NCBI GenBank assembly: GCA_016716665.1
Contig: JADJVH010000003.1
Coordinates: 310,001-374,000 of the forward strand
DNA: 64,000 nucleotides
Reading direction: 5' to 3'
From: Candidatus Opimibacter iunctus
Lineage (GTDB): Bacteria > Bacteroidota > Bacteroidia > Chitinophagales > Saprospiraceae
This document shows positions 1 through 7,644 of the stretch, one piece after another. Each line of letters opens with the position of its first letter. The first letter of the stretch is position 1. The notes beneath the pieces were generated by a model. It was not told where the DNA came from and searched no databases. It saw only the letters and a program-made list of their open reading frames with translations. The translations under genes were made by a program, and so were the position numbers.

Positions 1-797
1 CTTTGAACAGATCTTTTTCGTAGACCAACAAATCAACATGCATCTCCGAATTGTCTACAATATGAAACAGCGGCTTTCCTTCCTCTGCTGCGCTTCCTAT
101 GGTCACATCGATATCGGTCACGTTTCCACTGATGGGAGCCACTATACTAATGACCGGTGAGCCTGCACTTCCACCGATGCTTATATTTTGACCCAGAATA
201 GCGATTTGATTCGTCAATGTTTTGATGTTAGCTTCTTGTGTTTTGAGGTCAGCGCTTACCTTTTGTAAAACTTTTTTTGCAGTTACGTTTTCATCACTCA
301 ATTCCTTCTGACGTGCATACTCCAGTTTGAGATATTCTACATTTGATTCTGCTGCATTCAGATCCTGAACCAGTTTTTCTTTCCAGTCGTATGTTATTAT
401 AAGCCATACTTTGCATCGTAGCCAGCGTTTGGCCCTTTTTAACGTATTCTCCTTCAATGACCCTAATGGATTGAATCGTGCCTGGCAATTGCACACTCAC
501 GGCAGCCTGATTTTGCGGAGGGAGTTTTGTATAGCCATTGGCATTAATCACTTCGCTTAGGTTTTTCATTTCAAACCATCCTGTATCTATACCTGCATTC
601 CGGTATTGTGCTTCATTGAGATGAACCATTTTTTCATGTGGGGGTTCTTCGGCGCCTTCATGCCCATGGCCTTCGTGACCGGCCTCCTCCGTCATTTCCT
701 GCTCTCCTTCAACTCCGGATTTCTTGGAACATCCATATGCAAAGAGTGCCAGACAAGAGATGACCCATATGCTGATGATTATATTTTTAGTATTCAT
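1..797 (-). pseudogene. CzcB/CusB-type periplasmic adaptor, frameshifted and cut by the window edge
   Basis: Membrane-fusion subunit of a tripartite heavy-metal RND pump, linking the inner-membrane pump to the outer-membrane channel. The start at 797 gives a lipoprotein-like signal peptide (residues ALFAYGC) followed by a His/Glu-rich stretch (GHEGHGHEG) that probably binds metal, then the first half of the biotinyl-lipoyl-like domain. Near position 390 the frame breaks: upstream reads to ...MQSMAYNNIRLE, and downstream the coiled-coil hairpin (EKLVQDLNAAESNVEYLKL) continues in the +1 frame through to the left edge. A single-base indel explains this. It starts 13 bp after the TolC-like gene and belongs to the same leftward operon. 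Family assignment is firm; whether the frameshift is real or a sequencing error is open. Confidence 0.85.
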
Positions 798-810
798 GTA
801 GTTTGACATA

Positions 811-2046
811 TTATTGGTTGGTGATGAATTGAATGGATGTGATGGTTTGGTTGAGGTTGTTGATGGATTCCAGATACATTTTCTGAATTTCCAGATTGGT
901 TTGCAACGCCTGGGCATATTCTACATACCCGATATCTCCGCTCTGATATCCGCGGGTAGCATTGGAAATGATGGAGCTGGCGTTTGGTAAGGCCACGTTT
1001 TGATAGTACGTGACATTTTCGGACCAAAAGACATATTGCTGAACATACTGTTTAAGTTGACTTCGCAATTGCGATTGTACCAATTCCGCCTCCTTTTGTT
1101 GTACCTGAATCTGAAAATCTGCCGCATCTATATTTGCTCTATACCCTTTTAAGCCAATCAATGGCACACTGACCCCTACTGTCGCCCCTTGAAATCTTGG
1201 TGTTGCATTATAGGTTTCAAGCTGCCCATTCACTTCCTGCGTTCCGGCAAAGGATTGGATAAAATAACCGATGTTGAAATCAGGTCCTGCTTCTGCTTTT
1301 TTGACCTTACGGTCTGCCGTGAGTAACGAAATTTGTTGCCTCGCATACATGAGTGATGGGCTGCTTTCGATATAGCTGGAATCCAACAATTGGGTGAGGG
1401 GTATCACTGTGAAGTCCTTGTCTTCAATGGACAGTTCAACCGGACTATTGATCCAATACTGCAGTTTCAATTTTTCATTCTCCGTCTGATTTATTACTTG
1501 CTGGAGGCTTTGTTGTAATTGTTGCTGTCGTGTTTCGGCCGTTGTCTTTTCCAATAGATTTGTTTCGCCTGTTCTGTATTTGATATCAGCTACTTTCACA
1601 AATTGACGTAACAAGCTATCCTCGCGTTGAAATACTTGTTGGACAGCCTGGAGATACCGAATCTGAAAATAGCTTTGCCTGATATTGTACGTCAATTCCT
1701 GTTTACTGATCTCCAGAAGTTGTCTGCTTGAATTCATGTACTCTTCGCCGAGTTGCCTTTTGGCTTTAGTCAACCCGGGATTTGGAATACTCTGGGTGAC
1801 AGAAAAATTGTTATCATAGCGTGGAGTATTGACCTGCCCCAGTAATGCATTAAATTCTGTCTTAGGAATGATCGAATAAGCCCCTTTGCGAAGCTCCCAG
1901 GCACGAATATCCATTTCCCGTACATTCAGCAGTTGGTTGTTTTGATAGCCCTGATCAAGGAGTTGTTGTAATGTAACAGGTGTGGTTCCTTGAGCTTCAG
2001 TATGGGCTTGTCCAAAAAGAAAAGAGAAAAGCCAGTGGTACAGCAT
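811..2046 (-). CDS. TolC-like outer membrane efflux channel (CzcC/CusC type)
   Basis: Outer-membrane channel of the metal efflux system. The 411-residue protein has the two repeated coiled-coil/beta-strand halves of the OEP family (for example the motif TLQQLLDQGYQNN near the N-terminus). The 5' end overlaps the pump gene by about 120 bp in another frame, which is unusual. A better signal peptide (MKIVNAVPLAFLFSF) lies in a third frame starting a few bases upstream and would join this reading frame after a one-base shift in the T-rich stretch near 2010-2025. In many Bacteroidota the pump and channel are fused in one polypeptide, so the junction may be a broken fusion. The start is therefore uncertain; the function is not. 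Confidence 0.85.
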   Translation of the reverse strand: MLYHWLFSFLFGQAHTEAQGTTPVTLQQLLDQGYQNNQLLNVREMDIRAWELRKGAYSIIPKTEFNALLGQVNTPRYDNNFSVTQSIPNPGLTKAKRQLGEEYMNSSRQLLEISKQELTYNIRQSYFQIRYLQAVQQVFQREDSLLRQFVKVADIKYRTGETNLLEKTTAETRQQQLQQSLQQVINQTENEKLKLQYWINSPVELSIEDKDFTVIPLTQLLDSSYIESSPSLMYARQQISLLTADRKVKKAEAGPDFNIGYFIQSFAGTQEVNGQLETYNATPRFQGATVGVSVPLIGLKGYRANIDAADFQIQVQQKEAELVQSQLRSQLKQYVQQYVFWSENVTYYQNVALPNASSIISNATRGYQSGDIGYVEYAQALQTNLEIQKMYLESINNLNQTITSIQFITNQ

Positions 2047-5000
2047 TGACTATTTTCATTTTTCTTTGGCCCGGTTTCAAAAGACAAATACAGGATAGGC
2101 AGTACGATTAAGGTCAGGAACGTAGCTGTGATCAATCCACCTATCACGACGGTGGCCAATGGTTTCTGGACTTCAGCTCCGGCCCCCATACTAATCGCCA
2201 TTGGTAAAAAGCCCAGCGAAGCTACCGCAGCAGTCATAATCACAGGACGTAAACGCACTTTTGTGCCCACGATAATCCGTTCCATTACATTCGTCATACC
2301 TTCTTTTTTAAGTTGATTGAAATAGCCAATAAGTACAATTCCATTTAATACGGCTACCCCAAATAAGGCGATAAAGCCAACGCCTGCTGATATACTAAAA
2401 GGCATATCCCGTATCCATAAGGCAAAAACACCTCCGATGGCAGAGAGGGGTATCGCTGTGAAAATGAGCAAGGCCTGTTTGATACTGCCAAAAGCGAAAA
2501 ACAATAAAATGAAAATCAAAGCCAGCGCCGCAGGTACAGCAATAGACAATCGCTTATTTGCTTCTACCAGGTTTTGAAACTGTCCTCCATAGGTAGTGTA
2601 ATACCCTGTTGGTAGTTTCAATTGTGTTTCGAGCTTCTCACTGATTTCGTTGACGACTGTCTTGACATCTCTGCCCCTGACATTGAAGCCTATGACAATA
2701 CGACGCTTACCATCTTCACGACTCACTTGTGCAACACCTCGCTCAAAAGCAATATCCGCTACTTGCTCTAACGGGACTTGTCCACCCGAAGGAAGCGGAA
2801 CAAAAAGCGCTTTCAAGTTGGATATATCCTGACGTTCATCTATAGCCACGCGCACTACTAAATCAAATCGTTTTTCACCTTCATACACAACACCCGCTTT
2901 CTCGCCGGCAAAACTTGCTCTTACAACTTGATTTAGATCACCTACATTCAGACCATATAAGGCCAGTTTGTCTTTATTGTACCTCACCGTTATCTGTGGC
3001 AATCCTGATACTTGCTCTGCACGGGCGTCTTCAACCCCTTCAATAGATTGTAATATGGGGACCACCTCGTCACCAAGCCCTACTAACAAATCAAGATCCT
3101 CCCCAAATATCTTCACAGCCACATCACTCCGGACACCCGTCATGAGTTCATTAAAACGCATTTGGACAGGCTGGGTAAACTCATAGGTTACGCCTGGAAT
3201 ATCACTCAGCGCCTTTTCCATTTTCTCCATCAACTCACCGGTGGTTTTTGCAGAAGTCCACTCATCCTTGTCTTTGAGGATGACCATCATATCTGCGACT
3301 TCCATTGGCATCGGATCCGTTGGTATTTCAGCACTCCCTATTTTGGAAACTGCCTCTATCACTTCCGGAAAATTTGCCAATAGTATTTGCTCTGCTTTGG
3401 TTGTAGCCTCTATTTCCTGCATCAGCGAACTGCCTGGTGGACTTATGACATGCGTGGCAATATCTCCTTCTTCGAGTGTTGGAATAAATTCTCCTCCAAG
3501 TGTTCTGAACACAAGTAACGCCCCAATGAATATTACAAGAGCTATTCCAAGTACCACTGCTTTCATTTTAAGCGCTCCTTCTAAAATGGGCTTATACACT
3601 CGATAGATGGAGGTAATAATGCGGTCAGCGATATTATTGGTAGGTCCTGTTTTCTTACTTAATACCAGCGCAGCCATCATCGGGACATAGGTTAGCGATA
3701 AAAGAAAAGCACCAAGGATCGCAAACGAAACGGTCTGCGCCATTGGTTTAAACATCTTCCCTTCAATTCCGACAAGTGATAAGATCGGCAGGTAGACAAT
3801 CAGAATAATGATCTGGCCGAATGCAGCAGAATTCATCAGTTTTGATGCTTCCTTTTGTACGACGCCATCCATTTTGCTAACCGTCAGTTTACCCTCATTA
3901 GTATGTTGTAGCCGGTGTACAATGGCCTCTACGATGATCACCGCTCCATCTACAATTAAACCAAAGTCGATTGCTCCAAGACTCATGAGGTTGCCACTCA
4001 CCCCAAATAAATTCATAAGGGAAACAGCAAACAAGAGCGATAATGGAATCACGGAAGCGACAATCAATCCTGCTCTGAAATTACCGATCAGCAACACAAG
4101 AATAAAAATGACAATCAATGCGCCTTCTATAAGATTTGTCTCAACGGTGCTGATGGCATTATTGACCAACTTGGTCCGGTCCAGGAATGGCTCTACGCCC
4201 ACTCCTTCCGGAAGCGTCTTTCTGATGAGTTCTACTTTTTCTTTTACCCTCTTGACGACATCAGCACTATTGGAGCCTTTGAGCATCATCACCATTCCAG
4301 ATACCGCTTCTCCCTTGCCGTCTTTTGTCGTCGCTCCATATCGGATAGCAGATCCGATTTTTACTTCTGCAACATCTCGTATTAATATAGGTATGCCGTT
4401 GACATTTTTAACTACGATTTTCTGGATGTCTTCCATCGAGGTGATCATCCCCAGACCACGGATAAAGTATGCATTGGGCTTCTTGTCGATATAAGCTCCA
4501 CCGGTGTTCTCATTGTTTCGATCGAGGGCATCATATATCTCAATGATGTTCGTATTCATACTCTTCAACTTATTAGGTTGAACAGAGATCTCATATTCCT
4601 TTAAGAGACCACCTAACGTGTTGACTTCAGCAACACCGGGTATACCGATGAGTTGAGGCTTAATGATCCAATCCTGAATAGTTCGTAAATCAGTAGCTGT
4701 AAATTTATCTTCGAACCCTTCTTTCGGAAAGACTACGTATTGATAGATTTCTCCTAATCCCGTACTGATCGGAGCCATCTCCGGAGTCCCCAGACCCGGG
4801 CCGATGTTTTCTTCTGCTTCCTTGAGACGCTCTGATATCTGTGTTCGGGCCCAGTAGAGATCTACACTCTCTTCGAAGACAACCGTCACAACACTTAATC
4901 CAAATTTGGAAACACTCCGCAATTCAACGACTCGTGGAACTGGCTTGACCGCCTGTTCAATAGGAAATGTAATTAACTGCTCAACTTCCTGCGTAGCCAG

Positions 5001-5165
5001 TGTGGGAGAAAGTGTGATGATCTGCACCTGATTATTTGTGATATCAGGCAATGCATCAATTGGTAGTCTGGTGGCAGAATAAATGCCCCACAATACCAGA
5101 CTCAGTGTGAATAAGCCAATGATAAACTTATTCTTTATACTGAAATGAATGATTTTATCTAACAT
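1926..5165 (-). CDS. Heavy-metal efflux RND pump, CzcA/CusA family
   Basis: Inner-membrane proton-driven pump of the HME-RND family, exporting metal ions from the periplasm/cytoplasm through the adaptor and the TolC-like channel. It shows the family N-terminus (LDKIIHFSIKNKFIIGLFTL), the motif RLPIDALPDITNNQVQI, and in TM4 around residue 400 the charged motif DFGLIVDGAVIIVE. In the published HME subgrouping that DFG...DGA motif is typical of divalent-cation (Co/Zn/Cd) pumps, whereas monovalent Cu/Ag pumps have A-x-G...DAA; so a Czc-like substrate is inferred. The final ~45 residues after ETGPKK do not look like the family and are encoded over the start of the downstream channel gene. It leads the leftward operon, 110 bp after the DUF6660-like gene. 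Confidence 0.93.
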   Translation of the reverse strand: MLDKIIHFSIKNKFIIGLFTLSLVLWGIYSATRLPIDALPDITNNQVQIITLSPTLATQEVEQLITFPIEQAVKPVPRVVELRSVSKFGLSVVTVVFEESVDLYWARTQISERLKEAEENIGPGLGTPEMAPISTGLGEIYQYVVFPKEGFEDKFTATDLRTIQDWIIKPQLIGIPGVAEVNTLGGLLKEYEISVQPNKLKSMNTNIIEIYDALDRNNENTGGAYIDKKPNAYFIRGLGMITSMEDIQKIVVKNVNGIPILIRDVAEVKIGSAIRYGATTKDGKGEAVSGMVMMLKGSNSADVVKRVKEKVELIRKTLPEGVGVEPFLDRTKLVNNAISTVETNLIEGALIVIFILVLLIGNFRAGLIVASVIPLSLLFAVSLMNLFGVSGNLMSLGAIDFGLIVDGAVIIVEAIVHRLQHTNEGKLTVSKMDGVVQKEASKLMNSAAFGQIIILIVYLPILSLVGIEGKMFKPMAQTVSFAILGAFLLSLTYVPMMAALVLSKKTGPTNNIADRIITSIYRVYKPILEGALKMKAVVLGIALVIFIGALLVFRTLGGEFIPTLEEGDIATHVISPPGSSLMQEIEATTKAEQILLANFPEVIEAVSKIGSAEIPTDPMPMEVADMMVILKDKDEWTSAKTTGELMEKMEKALSDIPGVTYEFTQPVQMRFNELMTGVRSDVAVKIFGEDLDLLVGLGDEVVPILQSIEGVEDARAEQVSGLPQITVRYNKDKLALYGLNVGDLNQVVRASFAGEKAGVVYEGEKRFDLVVRVAIDERQDISNLKALFVPLPSGGQVPLEQVADIAFERGVAQVSREDGKRRIVIGFNVRGRDVKTVVNEISEKLETQLKLPTGYYTTYGGQFQNLVEANKRLSIAVPAALALIFILLFFAFGSIKQALLIFTAIPLSAIGGVFALWIRDMPFSISAGVGFIALFGVAVLNGIVLIGYFNQLKKEGMTNVMERIIVGTKVRLRPVIMTAAVASLGFLPMAISMGAGAEVQKPLATVVIGGLITATFLTLIVLPILYLSFETGPKKNENSQCCTTGFSLFFLDKPILKLKEPHLLHYNNSLIRAIKTTNC

Positions 5166-5275
5166 GAAATTCGGTTTAAGTGAGCGAGATGTAGGCTGTT
5201 CAGCCTAATGCACAGCATGACGTCTGTAAAGCGCCAAAGGACTTTACAACAAAGAAATGCAAGCTAAAAACTCAA

Positions 5276-5605
5276 TTAAACCCTGGGAGGCTGGAAGAGA
5301 CGGTTAAGGTAGGCAGTCGGCCAATGGGTCTCAAAGACAAAATCAACACTCTCTTTGACAAGCCCTAAAAGTGGCTTGTGTATTCGATTGTGATCATGCG
5401 TGACAAAATTTGTTTGTCCGCAGCAACTGCATATACAGAATGGGGAACAAAAATCAGTTTCTTTTTCGTGGGGACAACTGTCGTGATTGGCGGAAACAGT
5501 AGAAGCAACAGATACGATTGATGCTTCCGTAGCATGAATATCCGTACAGGGCATCAGGATCAATGCTATAAAATACAAGACGAATATGCGGCTGAAGTGC
5601 TTCAC
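5276..5605 (-). CDS. Small exported Cys/His-rich protein, DUF6660-like
   Basis: A 109-residue protein with an N-terminal signal/TM segment (RIFVLYFIALILMPC), followed by a Cys/His cluster (HDSCPHEKETDFCSPFCICS then CCGQ) and a further THDHNRIH stretch. Small proteins of this type commonly precede CzcA/CusA operons in Bacteroidota and are annotated DUF6660; a periplasmic metal-binding or sensing role is inference from the residues and the position. It is transcribed with the pump operon and is the first gene in it. Confidence 0.7.
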   Translation of the reverse strand: MKHFSRIFVLYFIALILMPCTDIHATEASIVSVASTVSANHDSCPHEKETDFCSPFCICSCCGQTNFVTHDHNRIHKPLLGLVKESVDFVFETHWPTAYLNRLFQPPRV

Positions 5606-6440
5606 GTGGTAAATGTAACGTTTCTGGGAGTCTTTTGTTGGGTCACAATGAGTTTTTTTTTCAAGTTCCGGTCATCGTGGGTAGAAAAGGATGGCTAAGA
5701 TGGAGGTTGAAGTGGGTGAAGTTTGATGTGCATCTGTAGTACCTTTTCAGCCTTTAGAAGCAGTGGTAGTGTGGTTATTGACGCGAGCACCATCAACATC
5801 GAATCATATTGAACTTCTCAACTTTCCCGTCCTGCTCAATAAAATTTCCCAGGTTAGACACATCTCTATACGTCAAATGATTTTTATAAGATGGCTTCAG
5901 CCGCAAAATGTCTCCCTCCCGTATAGTTTCAGAAACCGGAAATTCCCAAAAGCTGGAGGATGGACGGTCATATCTTTTGTATTACGTAACAGGAATTCCA
6001 TTACACCTCGGTCAATAGGAAAGCATGGTGATTTGAGGAATCAGTCCTTTTCCTAAGCCCTCGTCTACCTGTCACACTAAAGGTGTTACAATCACTTGTA
6101 AAGTTGAAGGACTGACCTGTTGGCGAGGAGGAACTGTCACATTAATACTGTTACGGTATGGTGAATACCAGTTCTGACTTTGGGAAGCTGTAAAGGGGAT
6201 CAATTTACCACCACCACCACCACCACCAGTTTTTGCACTTCATTTGAAGATTCAGTTTCAAGGACAGTCAGGTCAGCGAGGTTTTTAGAACTGAATTTCA
6301 CCTTGAAAGCGAACCACGGAAATTAACTGAAGAGCAGTTCCGGTTATTTAGGTGCTATTAATGTTATGAGTTCCAATAAGTTATGGCCTACAAAATATAT
6401 AATTGTCAGTAATTAGTCCATAAAATATACCGATGATGTG
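5606..6440. other. Gene-poor spacer between metal operon and ietAS
   Basis: About 830 bp with no convincing gene. A 97-codon open frame on the + strand (5763-6056) has no recognisable domain and an unnatural composition. The spacer contains a run of CAC/CCA triplets near 6210-6230 and two loosely similar segments with CTGTCACA...TGTTAC (near 6069-6090 and 6136-6155). It may be a relic of deleted DNA at the junction of two cargo modules of the element. I find no copy of the tRNA-Val 3' end here, so this is not the missing left attachment site. Confidence 0.5.
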
Positions 6441-6467
6441 TTGATTATCAATATTATATTATATTTG
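6441..6467 (+). promoter_or_regulatory. Candidate promoter of the ietAS operon
   Basis: A Bacteroidota -7 box TATATTTG (consensus TAnnTTTG) lies at 6460-6467 with a TTG at 6441-6443 about 19 bp upstream, fitting a -33 element. The surrounding 100 bp is far more AT-rich than the neighbours. The distance to the ATG at 6524 leaves a leader of about 50 nt. This is motif matching only. Confidence 0.5.
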
Positions 6468-6506
6468 TGGACTACTATATATAATTATAGTCTTATATTA
6501 GTCCAC
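6467..6506. promoter_or_regulatory. Inverted-repeat operator candidate upstream of ietA
   Basis: GTGGACTA at 6467-6474 is matched by its exact reverse complement TAGTCCAC at 6499-6506; a third half-site TTAGTCCA sits at 6413-6420, upstream of the promoter. The left arm begins on the last base of the -7 box, so a bound repressor would block transcription. The IetA C-terminus has an HTH-like segment, which makes autoregulation a plausible inference. Confidence 0.5.
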
Positions 6507-6523
6507 TAAAAAAAACTGTATAT

Positions 6524-7633
6524 ATGACCGCAACTAAAGATAATATGGTTCTAAGTCTCCTTAACTTGGCGCGAATAGCATTAACAGGAAGAACCCAGGA
6601 TGTTCAATTGGTTCTACACCAAGCATCGAAACGGTTGAAGTCTACACATCCAGATGTTTCTACTGAATTAATCAAACTTTTACAGGAATCTCCAACCCGA
6701 TCAACACCACTTAGGAGGCAATTTGATTCGCCTCTTCCTGTTGACATAGACTCTCGTCTTCAATTGCTGCGATTGGATGAAAGTGAAATAAGCGAAGAAC
6801 CTATTTTGCCGGAAAAGATGCAGAGTGCCTTACACCAGGTCTTTTCAGAGCGCAAGAATGTTCATTCTCTAATGAAACATGGTTTACATCCAACCAAATC
6901 GCTCCTATTCACAGGCCCCCCCGGAGTTGGGAAAACTATGACTGCCAAATGGATAGCTCAAAAACTTGGCAGACCTTTAGTGGTATTGGACTTAGCCGCA
7001 GTCATGAGTAGTTTCCTTGGGAGGACTGGAAATAACATAAGATTTGTCCTTGACTATGCCAAGCAGACCGAATGTGTTCTACTGTTAGATGAACTTGATG
7101 CTATAGCTAAGCGTCGAGATGATCAAACAGAAATTGGGGAATTGAAGCGCCTTGTAACAGTACTCTTACAAGAAATTGATGATTGGCCCCCTACTGGGTT
7201 ATTAATCGCTGCAACAAATCATCCTGGTTTATTGGACCCAGCTATCTGGAGGAGATTTGAAATTATACTAAACTTTGAAGCTCCCACACCTGTCCAGATA
7301 GAAAAATTAGTTATCCGGTTACTTTCACAGGAACTAAGGGATAAAGCGGTTATTTGGTCAAAGGTTCTGGCATTTGCATTCAACGGAAAATCATTTAGTG
7401 ATATCGAAAGGCAATTAACAATTGTGCGGAAATCAGCGGCTATATCTGGCCAATCACTTGAAATGAAATTGAATTCAATGTTGATAGATGTTGCAGATCT
7501 TAATCATGAACAAAGAATTGAATTTGCATGCGCACTAGTTGAGGGTGAGATTCTGACTCAACGAGCTGCTCATGATCTTACTGGAATATCAAGAGATACT
7601 ATTAGAAAGCATATGAAGTCTGAAAACCAATAA
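6524..7633 (+). CDS. ietA: IetA-type AAA ATPase of an ATPase/protease defence or plasmid-stability module
   Basis: 369-residue AAA+ ATPase. Walker A is GPPGVGKT at residues 131-138, Walker B LLLDELDA with Asp189/Glu190, sensor 1 is in AATNHP, and an arginine-finger stretch IWRRFE follows. The N-terminal ~100 residues are helical and unlike other AAA families; the last ~30 residues (TQRAAHDLTGISRDTIRKHM) resemble a helix-turn-helix. The next gene, 11 bp downstream, is a subtilisin-like protease. That AAA + S8 pairing is the IetA/IetS arrangement, described for Agrobacterium pTiC58 stability/incompatibility (IetA acting as antitoxin) and later as an anti-phage system (ietAS). Assignment rests on domain pairing and order, not on a search. 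Confidence 0.8.
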   Translation: MTATKDNMVLSLLNLARIALTGRTQDVQLVLHQASKRLKSTHPDVSTELIKLLQESPTRSTPLRRQFDSPLPVDIDSRLQLLRLDESEISEEPILPEKMQSALHQVFSERKNVHSLMKHGLHPTKSLLFTGPPGVGKTMTAKWIAQKLGRPLVVLDLAAVMSSFLGRTGNNIRFVLDYAKQTECVLLLDELDAIAKRRDDQTEIGELKRLVTVLLQEIDDWPPTGLLIAATNHPGLLDPAIWRRFEIILNFEAPTPVQIEKLVIRLLSQELRDKAVIWSKVLAFAFNGKSFSDIERQLTIVRKSAAISGQSLEMKLNSMLIDVADLNHEQRIEFACALVEGEILTQRAAHDLTGISRDTIRKHMKSENQ

Positions 7634-7644
7634 TATTCATTCTG

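Noticed and set aside
5763..6056. Open frame of 97 codons between the metal operon and ietA
   Set aside because: No domain, poor composition and no promoter; treated as chance.
6200..6235. His-tag-like CAC repeat as coding sequence
   Set aside because: The frame through it is interrupted and no gene context exists.
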